The notes under the pieces: generated by a model
The model's input: only the letters and a program-made list of their open reading frames with translations
Databases searched by the model: none
What the model was told of the DNA's origin: nothing
Program-made: the position numbers and the translations under genes
In this document: piece after piece, positions 1 through 10,630 of the stretch
Numbering within the stretch: position 1 is the first letter of the stretch
How the letters are laid out: each line of letters starts with the position of its first letter
NCBI GenBank assembly: GCA_025558095.1
Contig: JAIVFI010000011.1
Coordinates: forward strand, 744,001-808,000
Reading direction: 5' to 3'
DNA length: 64,000 nt
Source of the DNA: Hyaloraphidium curvatum
Lineage: Eukaryota; Monoblepharomycota; Hyaloraphidiomycetes; Hyaloraphidiales; Hyaloraphidiaceae

Positions 1-685
1 TCTGGAGCACGAGCTGCGGTATCGGAATGCCGACGAACCTGGTCCGCTTTGCCGGGGTGTCCAGCGACGGCTGCTTGGCGTGGAGGAGGTCCTTCCAGTC
101 GTCGGCCAGCACGGTCCGGGCGGCGGCGTCCAGGAGCAGCACGTCGTCCGCCAGGCGATGCCGCACCGGCCTCGCCTTCGTCAACCGCTGCAAAATGGTC
201 CAGACAGGCAGGACCTGCCTCTTGAAGGCGGCGTCGAAGGTCTCGGTGGCCTTTGCCATCGCTGCCGGTAAAGGCGAGCCCAAGCCGGCCCCCGAAGGCT
301 CGTAGGCACCCCAGCGTTCGCGGATCGCGGCATCCGCAAAAGGCATCGCGATCCGCCTGATGACGGGATACAGGGAGGGGAGGAGCTCGAGGCAGAGGGC
401 GCAGTACTGCTCGACCTCCATCGGTTCGGCCGGAACGCGTCCCTTGGGGAAGAACGTCGCCAACCCCTCGCGGCTGCGGACCGTGCGGTCCGAGAGCGCG
501 AGCAGCTGCAGCATCACGATGCCGAGCGGGAGGTCCAGCGCCATCTGCAGCGGCATCGGCGCGGGGGCGGGCGGGCCGGCGGCAAGGCGTTCCAGCGCGC
601 GGAGGGGCTCCTTGCACGCGTCCATGGCGGCGGCCGTCTCGCGGACGAAGCGGGCCGTGTCCATCTCGCTCCAGGAGGGCGCCAT
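1..685 (-). CDS. Unknown protein, 3' end beyond window edge
   Basis: Reading the minus strand from an ATG at 685, the frame stays open for 228 codons and runs off the left edge, so the C-terminus is missing. I do not recognise the family. The protein begins MAPSWSEMDTARF, is rich in Leu and Ala, and looks mainly helical and soluble, with no signal peptide or membrane segment. Third codon positions are strongly G/C, as in the other genes here, which supports real coding. The frame is also open upstream of the ATG, so an earlier exon cannot be excluded. Confidence 0.6.
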   Translation of the reverse strand, partial: MAPSWSEMDTARFVRETAAAMDACKEPLRALERLAAGPPAPAPMPLQMALDLPLGIVMLQLLALSDRTVRSREGLATFFPKGRVPAEPMEVEQYCALCLELLPSLYPVIRRIAMPFADAAIRERWGAYEPSGAGLGSPLPAAMAKATETFDAAFKRQVLPVWTILQRLTKARPVRHRLADDVLLLDAAARTVLADDWKDLLHAKQPSLDTPAKRTRFVGIPIPQLVLQ

Positions 686-1018
686 CGCGGGTGGCGGGTC
701 CGATGGAATTGTGGGACCCGATGACGACCCCTACGCGGACTCGAGCTGGATACTCGAACCGTCCTTGAAGTTCTTGAACAGCACCCTCGTCAAGAGCGTT
801 CTCATGACTTAGAACCAAAGGGCCGCGTGATTCATTCCACCTCTGCTAAGCAAAGTCAAGGCTCTATGTTTGGTATAGATGCCCAGGTAGCTATGTGCAC
901 ACTCTTGCAGACCACTCCAGTCTATCTCCTCTTTTCTGTGGTGTAGCTTCTCATGCTACATCGGTTCCGCCTCTTGTCTAGCTTCTTGCGCTTGCGTCAG
1001 ATCTACATCTTCGCCTTT
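686..1018. other. Intergenic gap, no gene seen
   Basis: This AT-richer stretch separates the start of the left-edge gene from the end of the thioesterase gene. I see no conserved coding frame in it. It probably holds the promoter of the left-edge gene. Confidence 0.5.
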
Positions 1019-2256
1019 TTAGTCGCCGGGGCGTTCATGACCGCCGACGGCCTCGGGAAAGCAATCTGCCTGCTCGAAGAGTCGGGATTCCGAGCGATTC
1101 CGGAGCCACCAAGACACCCACCTCCCCACGGCCACCAGCTTCCCGTCTGCCCTCCACAGCGTGATCTCATACTCCGCCACGTCCCGCTCCAGCACCGTCA
1201 TCTGCGCTCTTGTCCGCAGCCACGAGTCCGAACCGTCGCCCGACGGCGGGCCGTCCCGAACCGGGTTCAGGAAGTGGATCGCCAGGCTGACGGTCGAGTG
1301 GCCGTAGGATGCGGGCCCGGAGGCGATGCCGCCGGACATGAGGAAGGCGCCGTACTGCCGCAACCCGGGTTAGCGCACCCCGGAGCGAAGGAATGAACGC
1401 CCAGCATGACGCACGTTGAACGATTGTGGCGCGTCGCAAAGGAACAGCGCGTGCACGTTCTCCGCCGGCCCCGCAACAACCTCCTTCCTCATCCGGATCC
1501 AGAAGTCCGTCCCGTCCGCGAGGTCCATCCAAGCGTCCACGTCACCGTCCCGCGCACCGTCCCCGCCATTCGCCTTCCGCGAGCGGATCAGCGACCACGC
1601 TTCGGCAACGCCGGGGGAGGGGTGGGTGTAGGCGTACTCGAGGTTCGCAAGGTACGGAGGTTTCTTCCAACCCGTGCCGTCGAGGAGGTCCTGGGGGGTG
1701 GGGTTCGAGGTGATGGTCGACGGCGTCGGCGCGGGTTTGGAAGGGCGGCGGTAGCGCGAGGTCGACGCGCTGATGTGCAGCGGCTGGTCGTGGGTGGCGA
1801 GGTCGCAGAAGGTGCCCTGGACGACGAGGAGGCACTTGGGTTCCGAAGGTTTGGAGGGCCTGCCGAGGGAGAACAGCTGGGGAGCCGTGCAATGAGCTCC
1901 TCCGCGGCAAGCATTCCGAACCAATCGCCGCAGCCCACTTCGCATCCCGCCACACAGGTCCGCTTGCCCTTCTTGACCACCCGCACGACCGCCTCCAGCG
2001 TCTCCCCGGCCAACGCGCTCGCCACGAAGTGGGCGTGCAGCGTCAGCGCGTCCGGGTACTGCCGTCCGATGTGCTGCAGGATCGCCCGGGCGGCCACGGT
2101 GAGATAGTAGCCGCCGTTGGCGATTCCGTCGGGGAAGAGGGTGAACTGGTTCGAGCAGACGATCCGGTAGCGGTCCGGCGAGGTCGAGGATCCCGGTGGC
2201 GAAACCGGGGTCGGCAGCGTCGCGGCATCGAAGGCGTCCTTTGCGGGCGCCGCCAT
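1019..2256 (-). CDS. TesB-like acyl-CoA thioesterase family protein
   Basis: This is a double-hotdog thioesterase-like protein of about 371 residues, predicted to hydrolyse acyl-CoA thioesters. Three exons join cleanly in phase: 2256-1939, 1876-1415 and 1354-1019. The introns are 62 and 60 bp; the first has a GTGGGC donor, the second a GTGCGT donor, a CTAAC branch-like site and a GCAG acceptor. The N-terminal half has the family pattern FPDGIANGGY followed by LHAHFVASA, and residues after the first junction read VVQGTFCDL. The C-terminal hotdog ends with LWRADGKLVAVGR, typical of thioesterase-like superfamily members. The catalytic residues cannot be assigned with certainty. It is divergent from the PLOD-type gene, with 238 bp between the starts. 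Confidence 0.82.
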
Positions 2257-2494
2257 GTCCGGTCTTCAAAAGCAAAAGAATCCCGACCAGCAGACTTTGA
2301 CCAGCAACAGAAGCTTTGGGAGACGCCGTGCCTTGCCGACTCTCCGCAGCCTTCTGAGACGCGTCCATTTCGCGAACCAATCCGGGGGCCTGGGCCGTCA
2401 CGGTCCAGCTGCAAATCGCGCCTCAGTCGTACCGATCTTCGGCCGTTGCTGGTTTCCGGGAGGAGGAGGAGTTGTAGAGGGGCGGAAGGGGGAA

Positions 2495-3928
2495 ATGGCG
2501 CCTGATTTCCACTGGCACGGGCCGCGCGGCGTTCTGCGCGTTGCAGCACCGCTGCTTGTCGTTATTCTGGCCGCCGCGATCGTCATCGGGCCATTCAATG
2601 GCAGCGGACTCGGGACGAACCGTGGGCCGCGGAAGGACGGCCCGCCGCAGCGCAGCTTCCGGACACCACGGCGCCTCCGCGTCTTTTCCTGGGTCGACCG
2701 GATCAACAGCGCGGCCGACCCCTCGGCGGACATCTGCAGCGTCCTCAAGGGCTGGGTGGCGAACAACGTCCACGGCACGCTCATCTGGGGATCGCTGCCG
2801 CACGTGCCGCCGCCGGTGCCGATGCCCGACGACGCGCTGATCCACCAGGGGGACGGGAAGCCGCCCAAGCACGGGGCCATTTTCCAGACGACCATGGGCA
2901 AATGGGTCCACACGCTGCCCTGGGTGGCACGGCAGTCGCGGCGGGACCTCCTCATGTTCGTGGACGCGTTCGACGCCTACTTCCAGTTGGGACCGGACGA
3001 GATTCTGCGGCGGTACGCGGTGGCGGCGCGAGAGGAGAGGCGGAAGGACGTGCTGATCATGAGCGCTGAGGCGTGGTGCTCGCCCTGGTTCTCGTGGGGC
3101 CCGTGGGCCGCGCAGAAGAGCAAACTGGGCAAGGCGCACGAGTTGTGCCAGGGCTACAAGCCCGCCATGTTCCCATACGATGTGCAGGCGGAAGTGGAGG
3201 ACGCGAGGCGGGTTGGTGCCGGCCCGGAGTATCCCTCGCTGCCTCCTCCGGCGCCGGCGACCCCGCAGCCCCTGCTGGCCCGGTTCCTCAACACCGGCGC
3301 CCTGGCTGGCCCCGCATCGGCCCTCCTCCGTTTCTACGCCATGATGATTTATCTTGTTCCCTACAGGGACTACGTTGGCACGGCATTCGGTGACTACCTG
3401 GATGACCAGGCTCTCGCCAGCTGGCTGGTTTTGAACTCGACAGTTTACAACCTCGGGGCGCGTCTCGACCGCGCCTCCCGGCTCGCCTACAGCGCGCACG
3501 ACGTCTGGGACAAGGAGATGGAATCGGTCCCCGCCGGCGACCCCGATCCCGTCGAACCCCGCCGCTTCTGGCGCCACAAAGCCACCGGCTCCGTCCCGGC
3601 GCTGGTGCACTTCAACGGCGACGGCAAGCACGCGGACCGCCTCTTCCGCGCGGCCTCGGGATTTTGGTGGTTCAACGCGACGCCGGACGACGTGGCCGAG
3701 GCGCGGGAGCGCGGCACGCGGTGGTGGAAGGGATCGGTGCGGGTCGAGGGGCATGGCAAGAAGCGGCTGGCGGACATCTGCCCGGACGTGTGGGACCTGG
3801 CGGACGCGAACCTGCGGGGGAGGCTGGACGAGGAGGGGCAGGGGGATGGGTGGTTCGGGGAGCTCGAGGACCTGGAGGGGCCGAAAGAGTTTGATGTTGA
3901 GGCCGTGGTGAAGATCGAAGAGGGCTGA
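2495..3928 (+). CDS. PLOD-type glycosyltransferase, type II membrane protein
   Basis: This single-exon gene of 477 residues resembles the glycosyltransferase domain of procollagen lysyl hydroxylase/glucosyltransferases (PLOD/LH3 type). A hydrophobic segment at about residues 14-36 (VLRVAAPLLVVILAAAIVIG) predicts a type II Golgi or ER anchor. The family landmarks appear in order: an aspartate-rich metal site FVDAFDAYF near residue 155, LIMSAEAWCSP about 35 residues later, RFLNTGALAG, and DDQALASW. The frame is open upstream to 2255, but the ATG at 2495 places the membrane anchor at the N-terminus and is the better start. The acceptor sugar and protein cannot be told from sequence. Confidence 0.82.
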   Translation: MAPDFHWHGPRGVLRVAAPLLVVILAAAIVIGPFNGSGLGTNRGPRKDGPPQRSFRTPRRLRVFSWVDRINSAADPSADICSVLKGWVANNVHGTLIWGSLPHVPPPVPMPDDALIHQGDGKPPKHGAIFQTTMGKWVHTLPWVARQSRRDLLMFVDAFDAYFQLGPDEILRRYAVAAREERRKDVLIMSAEAWCSPWFSWGPWAAQKSKLGKAHELCQGYKPAMFPYDVQAEVEDARRVGAGPEYPSLPPPAPATPQPLLARFLNTGALAGPASALLRFYAMMIYLVPYRDYVGTAFGDYLDDQALASWLVLNSTVYNLGARLDRASRLAYSAHDVWDKEMESVPAGDPDPVEPRRFWRHKATGSVPALVHFNGDGKHADRLFRAASGFWWFNATPDDVAEARERGTRWWKGSVRVEGHGKKRLADICPDVWDLADANLRGRLDEEGQGDGWFGELEDLEGPKEFDVEAVVKIEEG

Positions 3929-4006
3929 GGGGAGCTACATGGCATGGTATTGTCTGCTTCTGTGCATTTACAGCATATTCGTCGACTCGGCGCCCCAATC
4001 TGATTG

Positions 4007-5194
4007 CTACTCCTCTTGGTCCCCTGTGCCCGGCACCGCGACCGCGGCAGCTAGTGCCTCCTCCCATCCCTCTTCGTCCCCGTCGACCTCAACCACAACC
4101 GGGACGCCACCTGGCTGCTCCTGCCCCGCATTCTCCGCCTCGCTATCCGAATCGTCGGCCCACGCCGGCCCGGCGGCGCCCGGACCGCCCCAACCGGGCA
4201 GCTCTTCCTCCTCCACGAACGGAACCAGCATCCCACGGTGCTCCCGCATCACGTCTGCGACCTCGGGCCCGGGTCCGTCGGAAGCCAGAGCGTACCTCCA
4301 CCACGGCCCGCCCTTGGGCTCCACCTCGAGCCCCGACCCGAGGCGCAGCCAGTGCCTGGTCGTCGACCCAGGCTCGTCGAAACCCCGCGCCGGCCGTCCG
4401 AACAGCGTCAGCATCGCCGACAGCACGCGGGCTTCGCCGTGCGCGGCGAGGAGCAGCAACATGCGGGGGTAGAGCGCCTTGCCGGCCACAGCGGAGGGCG
4501 TCGGGAATGCGTCGAGGTGGCCCTCAACGAGGGCTGCGCGGTCGTACTTTTGGGCGCCGTCGCGGGCTGCGCTCGGGAGCGGGCCATCGAAGAGCCAGAC
4601 CAGCGTCCAGGTGCGGTCCAGGTGCAGGAAGATGCTGCGGGCACGGGGGGAGTCGCCTTCCGCGCCAGCAGGGGCGCCGTCCTCGGGCATCGAGTCCGCG
4701 CGGCAGAGGTAGTACAACCCCGCCCACGCATGCACGGCCAGTTTCTCACGGACGACGGGGGAGAGGTGCGTGGAGGAAAGGTACTCGTCCGTTGGTGCGG
4801 AGCGAGGATCGGGGAGCGATGCGGCGAACGAGGCTCCCTCGGGCACGTCGAGGCCGTAACGCCGGAAGAGCTTGCGGAAGGCGTTCCACTCGGCCGTCCT
4901 CGGGATCGATCCCGGCTTCAAATGCGGCGCGATGCCGAGCGCCCACGCGAGGAATTCGATGCGGGCGTCGGCCTCTCCCGGATTGAGAGCCGCGCCGTAG
5001 GCGGCCGACCTCCGCAGCCAGCCGCGAAAGTCCCCCGCAACTTCGCCCGCGGTCTCCCTGCAGACGGCACACAGAGTCCACAGGGCGCTGGCCGGCAGGT
5101 GCAGCAGGATCGATTGCATCGCGTGTGTCCCGAAGACGCGTTGGAGACCTGGGGCGGCGTCCGGACGGGTGTCGTTCGCGCCGGTACCGGCCAT
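4007..5194 (-). CDS. F-box-like protein of unknown function
   Basis: This single-exon gene encodes about 395 residues. The open frame extends to 5209, but only through a TTG; the first ATG is at 5194. Residues about 20-55 (GTHAMQSILLHLPASALW then TLCAVCRETAGEV) look like a degenerate F-box, so a substrate-adaptor role in a Cullin-RING ligase is possible but unproven. The middle is globular with Trp-rich stretches, and the last 70 residues are very acidic (VEEEELPGWG, DDSDSEAENA). It is not an obvious member of the F-box/LRR family found further right. It is convergent with the PLOD-type gene, with 78 bp between. Confidence 0.65.
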   Translation of the reverse strand: MAGTGANDTRPDAAPGLQRVFGTHAMQSILLHLPASALWTLCAVCRETAGEVAGDFRGWLRRSAAYGAALNPGEADARIEFLAWALGIAPHLKPGSIPRTAEWNAFRKLFRRYGLDVPEGASFAASLPDPRSAPTDEYLSSTHLSPVVREKLAVHAWAGLYYLCRADSMPEDGAPAGAEGDSPRARSIFLHLDRTWTLVWLFDGPLPSAARDGAQKYDRAALVEGHLDAFPTPSAVAGKALYPRMLLLLAAHGEARVLSAMLTLFGRPARGFDEPGSTTRHWLRLGSGLEVEPKGGPWWRYALASDGPGPEVADVMREHRGMLVPFVEEEELPGWGGPGAAGPAWADDSDSEAENAGQEQPGGVPVVVEVDGDEEGWEEALAAAVAVPGTGDQEE

Positions 5195-5574
5195 TGCGGA
5201 TCGTGGCAAACGTTGGAGGAAAAATGGAAAGTTTCAAGAGGGTCGCACGGTTGCTGCTGACGCGTGACGTGACTGAAGACGTTCGTTGCGTAGCGGCGTT
5301 TGAGAGGTCGCAGACTTCGCATGAGCGTTCGCTGATGAGGCTGCAACGGAATGAATTCGAGATCCGCACGAAACATATTGGCCTAGCTGAGCTGTCTCTT
5401 CGCCTATCCCGATCGGGCTATTCCGATTCGTGCGGCTCCCAGCTAGTCCGGAATGAAGGAATTGCTAACTCCACCATTCTCCACGTTTCAAACAGACTTC
5501 GCCCATATGTTACATTGAACGTGCATGGCTTCACCCAGAAGACTGTTCCCAACGCCCGAGCCTGAGAGCCCCCG
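5195..5574. other. Intergenic gap, promoter side of the F-box-like gene
   Basis: This stretch lies between the start of the F-box-like gene and the stop of the next minus-strand gene. It is less GC-rich than its surroundings, and I see no supported coding frame. It probably contains the promoter of the gene starting at 5194 and the 3' end of the upstream gene. Confidence 0.45.
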
Positions 5575-7295
5575 TCACGGCTCCCACGCGACGGTCCCGA
5601 CCCGCAGCCGCGGAAGGCGCCCGCGCACGACGTCGGCGACTGCCTCGGCCACCTCTGCCTCCTCCAGTTGCTGCAGGCTGGCCAGCGCATCCGCGATCTC
5701 GACGCCGTCCCCGTTGCCCATGTCGAGCCGCAGCCTCGCCCACCGCAGCTCCGCGAACCTGCGCACACCCTGCAACACCCCGGCGGCCGAGTCGAGCTCG
5801 AGGTCAAGATGCTCCAGATCCCGGGGGAGGGCGTCGAGGATGGCACGGATGCGGACGCCGTGGCCTGTGGGGCGCGAGAGGCGGAAGGCGCGGAGCTGCG
5901 TGCAGGCGGCGATGGCTTGTGATGTCGCGGGCTGCGCGTAGGGAGCAGTGCTCAGCAGCAGACAGGGAAAGCTCGACGCAACTTGCTCACCGTCAGAGTG
6001 CACTCGGTCAGAGATAGACCCTCAAGGTGCAACTGCGGAAGCAGCTGCGCAAAGGCCGCCCCCGTGGGACCGGTGCTGAGGTCGAACTTGTGTAGCTCGA
6101 GCACCTTGAGCGTCTGCCGTCCGGCTGCGGCCATCCGGAGCCACGCCGACCGGTCTTCCGACGCAGTGAGACCCCCGGGCTCGCGAAGCACGAGGCACCG
6201 AAGGTGCCCGTTGCCTGCGACCTTCTGCTCGAACCCCGCCACGGCGCCGTCGCTTGCCTCCGGGAGCACCCATGCAAAGTCAGCCACGCGGCGGCACTTG
6301 CTAAAGAAGAACTGGATGAAACGGGGCCGCGCCAAACAGTGCATGCGGATGTCGATGCGGCGCAGCCATTCAATGCCGTTCAATCCGTCGGGCACGTGGC
6401 GCCCGATCGAGCTGATGAGGCCGCTGGTGAGGACATTGCCCATCACGGCATCTTCCCCAAGGACGACCGAGGTGAGGCGGTTCCAGGAGCTCGACGCAAA
6501 GAGTCCGGCGAGAGAATCCGAGGAAGTGGCGCAGCCTTGGAGGTGCACGCGCTGCTGTGCCGGGAAGGGGCCGCGGCGGATGCGGGTGGCGCGCTCGACG
6601 ATGCGCTGGGCGACCGGTACCGGGGCGCGGAAGTGCCGGCCGAGCTGCCCGATGACGGTCAGGTCGGCGAGGTTGCGCATGCCGGTGACGGTCTCCGCGA
6701 AGCGGTCCAGCAGCTCGACGATCCTGTGGTGCAGCTGGACCTGGCTGCCCCGCGCCAGGTCGGACGGGTCCTGCCCGCCGCGCAGGTTGACGCGGCGCAC
6801 AGCGGCGCCGTACCGGTCACGGAACCTGGAGCTTTCCAGCGCGCGGACGATGCGCCCGAAGCTGGGCTGAGGGAAGGCGACGGTGTGCCACAGGTGCGCG
6901 ATGGCGAAGTCGCGGAACGGATTGCCCTGCCCGTGGAGCACGAGGAGTACGGCCAGGATCCTGCGCTGGTCTGCCGTGAGCTCGCCGTCGGGAATGTTCG
7001 GCAGCCCCACGGCAAACGCCGCGATGTTATCGGCGATCTCGGGCGGCATAAGCAATATCGGTGGTGCAGGGCCTGCCGCGGGCCAGACATGTGCATTCAA
7101 GACCACTGCGGGTGCGTTGGCGGCGGCGGCGGCGACGTCGATGATTCTCTGCTGCCATTCGGGCACTTCGGGCAGGGCTTGCGGCACGCTGGGCTCCATA
7201 GTGGGGGGCGGCAGCTCGCGGAACGCCTCCGAAACGGTCATCCCCGGCGGGGCATTATCCACGACGTCCTGCGGTACCGCAACGTCCGGCAGCAT
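5575..7295 (-). CDS. F-box/LRR-like protein with PQD repeats at its N-terminus
   Basis: Two exons (about 7295-5991 and 5931-5575) are joined by a 59-bp GTGAGC-CAG intron. The product is about 553 residues, and the junction keeps frame (ECTLT then PATSQAIA). A motif near residue 80 (PPEIADNIAAFAVGL) resembles an F-box. The rest is regularly Leu-rich with LRR-like strands, such as LRCLVLREPGGL and LEHLDLELDSA. The start is uncertain. The long frame begins at a GTG (7319), and the first in-frame ATG is 7295. Just upstream another frame contains further PQD/PQDE repeats matching VPQDVV downstream, so an extra 5' exon is likely. It is distinct from the LPPELIR family to the right. Confidence 0.62.
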
Positions 7296-7773
7296 TACGA
7301 TGAGGTCCTGCGGCGCCACTGGCTCCTGCGCAACTCACCTCGTCCTGCGGCCCATCGACCTCGTCCTGCGGGGCCGCAGCATCGTCCTGCGGCACGAATG
7401 CAATGATTGATCATTACTCCACGTCCTTCGAAGGTCCGGAGGCGGGATTCGCACCTGCTGAGCCGGCGCGGTGGCGCTCTCCCCGGGACGCCGACCCGCG
7501 CTTCTCTCGCCCTTGGCGGCCGCATCCGGGCCATCGCCCCCCGCGGGTCCGGCATCGCTGAGCAGCGTCGCTTCGGAGTCGAGGCGGTCGGCCATCGGGG
7601 CGGAACTTGGAAGGATGGGGTCGAGTGGCGAAATGGTGTTTGACGTCACGGACGAGACGCGGCCGGACAAGTCTCGACGGCGGTCTGGGACAGGCCAAGC
7701 GTCGGAAAATCCGCCCGGAAACGACACCGTTTGCAACGACGGATCCGATTCATCGTCTGCCGACGCCTGCGGA
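7296..7773. other. Gap with unresolved 5' exon of the PQD-repeat gene
   Basis: On the minus strand, positions about 7320-7400 encode tandem Pro-Gln-Asp units in a frame offset from the downstream exon, with a GTGAGT donor-like site near 7335. No in-frame ATG is visible. The remaining 370 bp up to the cupin gene's stop shows no coding frame I can support. Confidence 0.4.
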
Positions 7774-8523
7774 TCACCACCTCCTCCTCGGCACTGCCTC
7801 TGCGCTCCCCCTCCTGTGCGGCGGCGGCGGGTCGCCCCCGATCATGGCCTTGCCGTCCAGCAGCGCCTCGCCCCGCTCCCTCTCCCTCGCTTCCCGCTCC
7901 AACCTCCTCGCCGCCTCCTCCACCTCGTCCCTGTAGGGCGAATAGTACCACGCCTCGAACGGCCCGCCCCACCACTCGACCATGCTCGCGTCCTCCGAAA
8001 ACTCGAACACGTGCGGCCAGTACGGCGGTATCCTCACCAGCTCGTTCGGCCCGACCGCCCTGGTTTCCTCGCGCCCCGTGGCGGGGTCCAGCATCCGCAG
8101 CGACGCGCGGCCGGTGAGGAGCACGTCGTACTGCGGCACCGCGTGCAGGTCCCCCGAGCGGCGGCCGCCGCGGCGGGTGAAGTACAGGTTGACGGTGGTC
8201 CCCCCGCCCTCGGGGGAGCGGGGCTCCTCGCCGGGGGAGGACACGCGGAGCTTCAGGATCCTCCCGCGCGCGTCGGCGTGGGAGAGCACCCCGCCCGGCA
8301 GAAGGGAGGAGGCGTCCATGGCCGGCGGCGGGGCGCGCGAGACCGTCGGCCAGCCCAACACGGAGTCGGGGCCGGCGCGGGGGGCAGCGGGTTGCCGGCG
8401 GAGGGCAAAGACGAGCGCGGCGACGAGCAGCAGGTTCGCGCCGGCGAGCACGCCGAAGAGCACCGGATATGCAGCCGACGGTGCCGCAATATTCGCGGAG
8501 AAGCCGGTCGCGCGGGGTTCCAT
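7774..8523 (-). CDS. Membrane-anchored cupin-like protein
   Basis: This single-exon gene encodes 249 residues. The frame is open to 8700, but the ATG at 8523 places a single hydrophobic helix (about residues 17-40, ending LLLVAALVFALRR) at the N-terminus, as in a signal anchor. The C-terminal domain looks like a small beta-barrel cupin: GTTVNLYFTRR, AVPQYDVLLTGRASLRM, then PNELVRIPPYWPHVFEF and VEWWGGPFEAWYYSPY. The His of PYWPH could bind metal, but the canonical His cluster is incomplete, so an enzymatic role is uncertain. The last 40 residues are a charged helix. It is divergent from the unknown gene at 8807, with 283 bp between. Confidence 0.68.
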   Translation of the reverse strand: MEPRATGFSANIAAPSAAYPVLFGVLAGANLLLVAALVFALRRQPAAPRAGPDSVLGWPTVSRAPPPAMDASSLLPGGVLSHADARGRILKLRVSSPGEEPRSPEGGGTTVNLYFTRRGGRRSGDLHAVPQYDVLLTGRASLRMLDPATGREETRAVGPNELVRIPPYWPHVFEFSEDASMVEWWGGPFEAWYYSPYRDEVEEAARRLEREARERERGEALLDGKAMIGGDPPPPHRRGSAEAVPRRRW

Positions 8524-8806
8524 TGCTCTCCGCAGGACGCGTCCGTATTTCCTCGCAGTCCGGGAGACGGAGTGCCACCCGACGCCGGCGGATCCGGACC
8601 ACCGACAAATAAGAACGCGTTCTTCTCCGATTTTCGACGCGAAACAGTACTTGCTCGGGGGCCCTTTCTGGTCGCGTCCTTGTGGAGCGGCGGCGATCAC
8701 CTAGCTCGATCGCGGTTGAGACGCAGCGAGTTGAGCCCGCCTGCGGTGTCGTTCTGCCATGATCCGTTGCGATCTCGTCGCCGGCGTATAGTTCTCTGCA
8801 CGAATC

Positions 8807-9448
8807 ATGTCGGTGGTCGACTTTCTCAAGGACCAGGGGCGCGACAGCAGCTTCGGCGCGCGGAAGAAGCTGTTCGAGGCCGAGTTCCCCGAGGCGACGT
8901 ACGGCTTCGGCGCCTACACGGGCACCGAGGACCAGAACCTGGCGCTCCTCGCGCGCCTCAACGGGCAGCCGGCCGCGCTGACGCACCTCGTGGGCAAGGA
9001 CCGGTACTACACGGCCCGCGCGGCCGACTTTTCGAAGCGGAACACGGCCAAAGCCGTCCCCTACTACCTCGACTACGGCGCAAAGTACCAGGCGCGCTTC
9101 CTGGATCTCCGCGCGTCGCTCTCGCCACATGCGCAGGCCTGGCTGGACGCCACGCACGAGGGGCTGCAGCGCGCCATCGAGGACAGGCTCCGCAACGGGG
9201 GGCCGGACGCGTTCGCGGCGCTGGAGCGGGATGCGGAGGCGTTCCGCGCGTTCTGCTTCGAGACCCACGCGGGGTGCTACGTCGATGCGGGGATCTGCGA
9301 ACTGTCGCCGGCGGATTGGGGCAGGATCTTTGTGGTGCCCGACGCCAAGGACCTGTTCACCAAGGACGGCCTGAGGCAGGCGCTCGACGTGGGGCGGCAG
9401 TGCGCCCCCGTCGTCCTGGAGCGCATCAAGCGCCTTTTGTACCAGTGA
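8807..9448 (+). CDS. Unknown soluble protein
   Basis: This single-exon gene encodes 213 residues starting MSVVDFLKDQGRD. Codon third positions are almost all G/C and the frame closes cleanly, so it is very likely real. I do not recognise the family. The sequence has conserved-looking aromatic and Cys patches (YGFGAYTG, VGKDRYYTAR, FCFETHAGCYVDAGIC) and no membrane segment. It ends 70 bp from the convergent oxidoreductase gene. Confidence 0.65.
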   Translation: MSVVDFLKDQGRDSSFGARKKLFEAEFPEATYGFGAYTGTEDQNLALLARLNGQPAALTHLVGKDRYYTARAADFSKRNTAKAVPYYLDYGAKYQARFLDLRASLSPHAQAWLDATHEGLQRAIEDRLRNGGPDAFAALERDAEAFRAFCFETHAGCYVDAGICELSPADWGRIFVVPDAKDLFTKDGLRQALDVGRQCAPVVLERIKRLLYQ

Positions 9449-9518
9449 GCCTCGAGGTGCGATGGTGCGAGATGCTTTAGATATGACGTAAATGCCGTGA
9501 CAGGTGTATTTGCATGTG

Positions 9519-10575
9519 CTAAGATATCTTGAGCGCCAACTTCCCGAGGTGGTGCCTGGCCAGCGCCTTGTGCGCCCCCGCCGCCCCCTCCAGCGGAAAC
9601 ACCTGCGAAATCCTGACCTTGAGCCCTTCGCCCTTTTCGATCAGCGCGTTGACCCGCGCCAGCAACCCCGGCTCGATCCCCGCGTCGAACGCCTCCCCGC
9701 ACACCCCCTTCCGCGGCTCCGGCGGCTCCTCCACGCCGTTAGGCCACGCGATCCTGCCCCCCTCGCGCACGACCGCGGCGGTCTTCTGCGCCGCGGGGCC
9801 GCCGGCGGCGTACAGCGCGGCGTCGACGCCCCCCGGCGCGAACGCGTGTATCGCGGCTGGGAGGTCGACGTCGCGCTTGCGGCCGTCGATCGCGGCGTCG
9901 GCGCCGAGATCGAGGGATAGGGCGACGCCGTCGGGGCCCGAGGCGACGGCGAGGACGCGGGCGCCGAGGAGCTTGGCGAACTGCACGGCGAGGTGGCCGA
10001 GGCCGCCCGAGGCGCCGAAGACGAGGAGCGACTGATCGGAGGGAGGCCACACGAATAAGGACCAGCCGACCCCCGCGTCCAGCGCCGCTTGTCCGTACCT
10101 CCCCCGGCTTGATCTTGAGCACGTCCTCCAGCGCCCGCACGGCGGTCGACGCGTCCCCCCCGATCACCCCCGCCTCTTCGAGCGACATCCCCTCCGGCAC
10201 ACTGGCGACGCACCCGACCGGCACGGCGGCATACTCGGCGTACATCCCCCCCTTCGCGTTCAGCAGGCTCGCCACGTACACCTCGTTCCCCACCGTGAAC
10301 CCCTCCGCCCCCTCCCCGACCTTGACCACCCTCCCGGCGCCCTCGGACCCCAGCACGAGCGGGAACCCCTGCTCGCGCCCGTGCACGGCGCGGAACAGCC
10401 CGGCGAAGCGGCCTTCGCGCTCGTCGGGGTCCCATGCGGCGACGCCGGCGCTCGACAGGCGGACGAGGAGCTCGCCGGGGCCGGGGGTGGGGACGGGGAG
10501 CGAGGCGGGATGCAGGGCTTCCGGGCCGCCGTACGAGGAGATGGCGGCGGCGAGCATGGTTTCGGGGATTTCCAT
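9519..10575 (-). CDS. Quinone oxidoreductase-like medium-chain dehydrogenase
   Basis: Two exons (10575-10099 and 10031-9519) are separated by a 67-bp GTACGG-CAG intron and give 329 residues. The N-terminal GroES-like domain reads YGGPEALHPASLPVPTPGPG and LVLGSEGAGRVVKVG. The Rossmann domain has FGASGGLGHLAVQFAKLLGA, the NADPH-binding signature of the zeta-crystallin/quinone reductase branch. Zinc-binding Cys clusters are absent, so it probably reduces quinones or enones with NADPH. The ATG at 10575 is chosen because the frame further out begins only at a GTG. The copia element lies about 55-90 bp upstream in the same orientation, so a retroelement LTR now forms its upstream region. Confidence 0.84.
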
Positions 10576-10630
10576 CGCGGGGTTGGTGCTGGGCGGTGAC
10601 GCGTTCGCCGAGGACCCAATGATCGGTGCC

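Noticed and set aside
2423-3754. 443-codon minus-strand frame
   Set aside because: It is antisense to the PLOD-type glycosyltransferase, which has family motifs in its own frame.
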